NCBI RefSeq assembly: GCF_964253025.1
Contig: NZ_CAXUQC020000001.1
Coordinates: 2,542,001-2,606,000 of the forward strand
Direction of reading: 5' to 3'
Length of the DNA stretch: 64,000 bases
Origin: Rhizobacter sp964253025
Lineage (GTDB): Bacteria; Pseudomonadota; Gammaproteobacteria; Burkholderiales; Burkholderiaceae_C
Shown here: piece by piece, positions 61,164-64,000 of the stretch
Position numbering within the stretch: position 1 is the first letter of the stretch
Layout: each line of letters starts with the position of its first letter
Program-made: the position numbers and the translations under genes
The notes under the pieces: generated by a model
The model's database searches: none
What the model saw: the letters and a program-made list of their open reading frames with translations, nothing else
Told to the model about the DNA's origin: nothing

Positions 61164-63476
61164 TCAGGCTTTCTCGACGGTGATCGGGCCGAACATCGGG
61201 CCCATGCCGGCGGTGGCCGGATGGCCGGCCGGCACGCGAACCACGTTGGCTGCCAGCGTCGGGTCGAGCTGTGCCGTCATGACGGCGATGGCCTCGCCCT
61301 GCGAGACGCGGACGGCGGCCGTGCCGTTCAGGCCCAGCTGAGCCCAGAGGTCGGACGACAGGCTCGCCACCGGAGGACGCGCGTCCCGGGTGAGCTGCAG
61401 CGACGTGGCGCGACGCACGAGGGAATCGGCGCCGTAGATCATCACGTCGGAGATGCGCTCGAGGCCGGAACCGGAGGCCGCGGGCTTGATGGGCGCACTG
61501 CAGCGGTTGCTCAGACGAGCCGGCACGGTGGACAGGTCGCCCAGGGCTTCCGCACGCACTTCCTCGGACGTCTCATGCGAGAAACCGTCGAGCTGCAGCA
61601 GGTTGCCCAGCACGCGCAGCACCTTCCACGCAGGGCGCGTCTCGCCCAGCGGCTTGACCACGCCATGGAAGCTCTGCACCCGGCCTTCGGCGTTGACGAA
61701 GGTGCCGGAGGTTTCGGAGAACGGCGACACGGGCAGCAGCACGTCGGCCACGTCGAGTGCCGCGTTCTTGAACGGCGTCATCGCGATGACGCAGTCGGCG
61801 CCTTGCAGCGCGCGCACGGCCAGCGCCGGATTGGCGGCGTCGAAGGCGGGCTCGACGTTCAGCAGGATGCAGGCCTTGAGTTCGCCCGACAGCATCTGCT
61901 GGGCGTTCAGGCCGCCCTCCCCTGGCAACGCACCCACGAGCTGCGCGCCCACGGTGTTGGCGGCTTCGGTCAGGTAGCCGACCGACGCGCCCGTCTGCTC
62001 GCCGATCCAGTTGGCAAGCGACAGCAGCGCGCTTGCCTGCGGATGCTGTGCGGCGGCATTGCCGAGCAGCACGGCCCGGCGCTCGCCGGACAGCAGCGAC
62101 GCAGCGACCGCACGGGCGGCATCGGTGACGTTGGCGCTGACGGGCGCCGTTGCGCCCTTCTCGGCGGCAACAGCGGCGGCGATCTCGGCGAGGGTCTGCA
62201 CCCACGCGCTCGGCGCAACGGCGATGCTGCTGGCCATCGGCATGTACCAGTCATCTGCGACGGCATGCAGGCTGTGCACCTTGGCACCCTTGCGGGCGGC
62301 ATGGCGCAGGCGGGCCGCGAACAGCGGATGGTCCTTGCGCAGGAAGGAACCCACGACGAGCACACGCTGCAGGTCGGACAGCGATGCGATCGAGGTACCC
62401 AGCCAGCGCACGCCGTCCGGGGCGGTGAAGTCGGCATGGCGCAGGCGGTAGTCCACGTTCGGGCTGCCGATGCCCCGCACCAGCTTGTTCAGCAGGTGCA
62501 GTTCCTCGACGGTGCTGTGGGCCGAGCCGAGCGCGCCGATGGCACGCACGCCATGCTGCTGACGCACGCCATCCAGCGCGCGGGCGACATACTCGAGCGC
62601 GGTGGTCCAGTCGGTGGCCTGCCACTCCCCGTTCTGCTTGATCATCGGCTGCGTGAGCCGATCGTCGCTGTTGAGCGATTCGTACGAGAAGCGGTCGCGG
62701 TCGGCGAGCCAGCATTCGTTGACGGCCTCGTTCTCCAGGGGCACCACCCGCATGACGCGGTTGGCCTTCACCTGGACGATGAGGTTGGCACCGGTGCTGT
62801 CGTGCGGGCTCACGCTCTTGCGGCGCGACAGCTCCCAGGTGCGGGCGCTGTAGCGGAAGGGCTTGCTGGTGAGGGCACCGACCGGGCACAGGTCGATCAT
62901 GTTGCCCGACAGCTCGGAGTCGACCGTGTCGCCGGCAACCGTGGTGATCTCGGAGTGTTCGCCCCGATGGATCATGCCGAGTTCCATCTTGCCGGCCACT
63001 TCCTGGCCAAAACGGACGCAACGCGTGCAGTGGATGCAGCGGCTCATCTCCTCCATCGAGATCAGCGGGCCGACGTCCTTGTGGAAGACGACGCGCTTTT
63101 CCTCGTTGTAGCGGGAGGTCGAGGCGCCGTAGCCGACGGCCAGGTCCTGCAGCTGGCATTCGCCGCCCTGGTCGCAGATGGGGCAGTCGAGCGGGTGGTT
63201 GATGAGCAGGAACTCCATCACCCCCTGCTGGGCCTTCAGCGCCTTCTCGCTCTTGGTGCGCACGATCATGCCCTGCGTGACCGGCGTGGCGCAGGCCGGC
63301 ATCGGCTTGGGCGCCTTCTCGATGTCGACGAGGCACATGCGGCAGTTCGCCGCGATGGAGAGCTTCTTGTGGTAGCAGAAATGGGGAATGTAGGTGCCGG
63401 CCTTGTCAGCAGCATGCATCACCATGCTGCCCTCCTGCACCTCAACCTTCTTGCCGTCGAGTTCGATTTCGATCAT
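61164..63476 (-). CDS. nuoG: NADH-quinone oxidoreductase subunit G
   Basis: A 770-residue iron-sulfur subunit: N-terminal 2Fe-2S ferredoxin domain (HFCYHKKLSIAANCRMC), His-ligated cluster region (HPLDCPICDQGGECQLQD), 4Fe-4S ligands CIHCTRC, and a molybdopterin-like C-terminal fold that is catalytically inert in complex I. Confidence 0.96.
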   Translation of the reverse strand: MIEIELDGKKVEVQEGSMVMHAADKAGTYIPHFCYHKKLSIAANCRMCLVDIEKAPKPMPACATPVTQGMIVRTKSEKALKAQQGVMEFLLINHPLDCPICDQGGECQLQDLAVGYGASTSRYNEEKRVVFHKDVGPLISMEEMSRCIHCTRCVRFGQEVAGKMELGMIHRGEHSEITTVAGDTVDSELSGNMIDLCPVGALTSKPFRYSARTWELSRRKSVSPHDSTGANLIVQVKANRVMRVVPLENEAVNECWLADRDRFSYESLNSDDRLTQPMIKQNGEWQATDWTTALEYVARALDGVRQQHGVRAIGALGSAHSTVEELHLLNKLVRGIGSPNVDYRLRHADFTAPDGVRWLGTSIASLSDLQRVLVVGSFLRKDHPLFAARLRHAARKGAKVHSLHAVADDWYMPMASSIAVAPSAWVQTLAEIAAAVAAEKGATAPVSANVTDAARAVAASLLSGERRAVLLGNAAAQHPQASALLSLANWIGEQTGASVGYLTEAANTVGAQLVGALPGEGGLNAQQMLSGELKACILLNVEPAFDAANPALAVRALQGADCVIAMTPFKNAALDVADVLLPVSPFSETSGTFVNAEGRVQSFHGVVKPLGETRPAWKVLRVLGNLLQLDGFSHETSEEVRAEALGDLSTVPARLSNRCSAPIKPAASGSGLERISDVMIYGADSLVRRATSLQLTRDARPPVASLSSDLWAQLGLNGTAAVRVSQGEAIAVMTAQLDPTLAANVVRVPAGHPATAGMGPMFGPITVEKA

Positions 63477-63501
63477 GTCGTGTGTCGCCTTGCGGGTGCC
63501 G

Positions 63502-64000
63502 CTAGACAGAAGCGGGAACCGTGGACGTCTTGTGCTCGATCAGGTGCACGAATTCGTCGCGGAAGTGTTTGATCATGGCGCGCACCGGCATGGCCGCTGC
63601 GTCCCCGAGCGCACAGATGGTGCGGCCCTGGATGTTGTCGGCCACGGAGTTCAGCAGCTCGATGTCTTCCATGCGGCCTTCGCCATGGGCAATGCGGTTG
63701 ACCATGCGGTACATCCAGCCCGTGCCTTCGCGGCAGGGCGTGCACTGGCCGCAGCTCTCGTGCATGTAGAAGTACGACAGGCGCAACAGGCTCTGCACCA
63801 TGCAGCGGGAGTCGTCCATGACGATCACGGCGCCCGAACCCAGCATGGAACCTGCCTTGGCGATCGAGTCGTAGTCCATCGTCAGGTCCATCATGATGCT
63901 GGCAGGCAGCACCGGTGAGGACGAACCGCCCGGGATCACGGCCTTGAGCTTGCGGCCCTTGCGCACGCCACCGGCGAGCTCGAGCAGCTTCGAGAAGGGC
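63502..64000 (-). CDS. nuoF: NADH-quinone oxidoreductase subunit F, C-terminal part
   Basis: The last 165 or so codons of NuoF; the gene continues past the right edge of the window. LAGGVRKGRKLKAVIPGGSS and the N3 cluster ligands SCGQCTPCREGTGWM with the later Cys in TICALGD are present; the FMN/NADH-binding N-terminus is outside. nuoG follows after 25 bases. Confidence 0.95.
   Translation of the reverse strand, partial: PFSKLLELAGGVRKGRKLKAVIPGGSSSPVLPASIMMDLTMDYDSIAKAGSMLGSGAVIVMDDSRCMVQSLLRLSYFYMHESCGQCTPCREGTGWMYRMVNRIAHGEGRMEDIELLNSVADNIQGRTICALGDAAAMPVRAMIKHFRDEFVHLIEHKTSTVPASV

Overview
The window is GC-rich, densely coded bacterial chromosome. Gene content and order point to a betaproteobacterium of the Burkholderiales, probably the Rubrivivax/Leptothrix/Ideonella/Rhizobacter side. 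The evidence is a nuoF-to-nuoN block closed by DUF2818, DUF1178 and DUF2069 proteins, a Burkholderiales-type RdgC, and a polyesterase most like the Ideonella PETase group. This placement is inferred from recognised protein families, not from an alignment. No rRNA, tRNA, CRISPR array, insertion sequence or phage gene was seen.

Layout. 1-11.6 kb: edge fragment of a PLP-dependent Cys/Met enzyme, an ABC-F ATPase (YheS type), a chemoreceptor, an Ohr peroxidase behind an OhrR-like box, an asparaginase divergent from lexA across two LexA boxes, a Cdd1-like HhH protein, an SGNH hydrolase plus acyltransferase-3 pair, gshA and a YbaN-like protein. 11.8-20.8 kb: a hemerythrin, a large Ig-repeat lipoprotein, then on the minus strand a four-gene envelope redox cluster (TlpA-like thioredoxin, DUF4266 lipoprotein ending in GCGCN, DUF3570 beta-barrel, ApbE flavin transferase), an MscS channel and an HDAC-family deacetylase. 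20.9-29.4 kb: MoxR, rdgC, a minus-strand PETase-like polyesterase, a lipase-chaperone-like protein, DUF58, a TgpA-like transglutaminase and MltB. 29.4-43.5 kb: a penicillin acylase-family enzyme, DUF1993, a coupled operon (D-2-hydroxyacid dehydrogenase, MFS carrier, split ChrA), a DUF302 protein, rlmB, a hybrid kinase with its response regulator, dsbD and a DUF1624-type membrane protein. 43.6-52.5 kb: a subtilase lipoprotein with a PrcB-like partner, aroC, a CBS protein, YihY, DUF2069, an FAD-linked oxidase and DUF1178. 52.5-64 kb: NUDIX, DUF2818 and the respiratory complex I operon (nuoN back to nuoF, cut by the window edge).

The strongest candidate for an under-described system is the redox cluster at 15.4-18.4 kb. 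Its DUF3570 barrel carries two closely spaced VSGAT motifs resembling the flavin acceptor motif of ApbE substrates, and an ApbE is encoded by the overlapping next gene. The same operon has a thioredoxin and a tiny lipoprotein with a Gly/Cys tail. The second is the PETase-like gene. It has cutinase-type His and Phe at two sites where the Ideonella enzyme has Trp and Ser, a divergent lipase-foldase-like neighbour, and an intergenic region holding a 22-bp perfect palindrome and a 35-bp-period repeat.

Limits: starts were chosen by eye from ribosome binding sites and family length. All family names are from recognition of motifs, without database searches.
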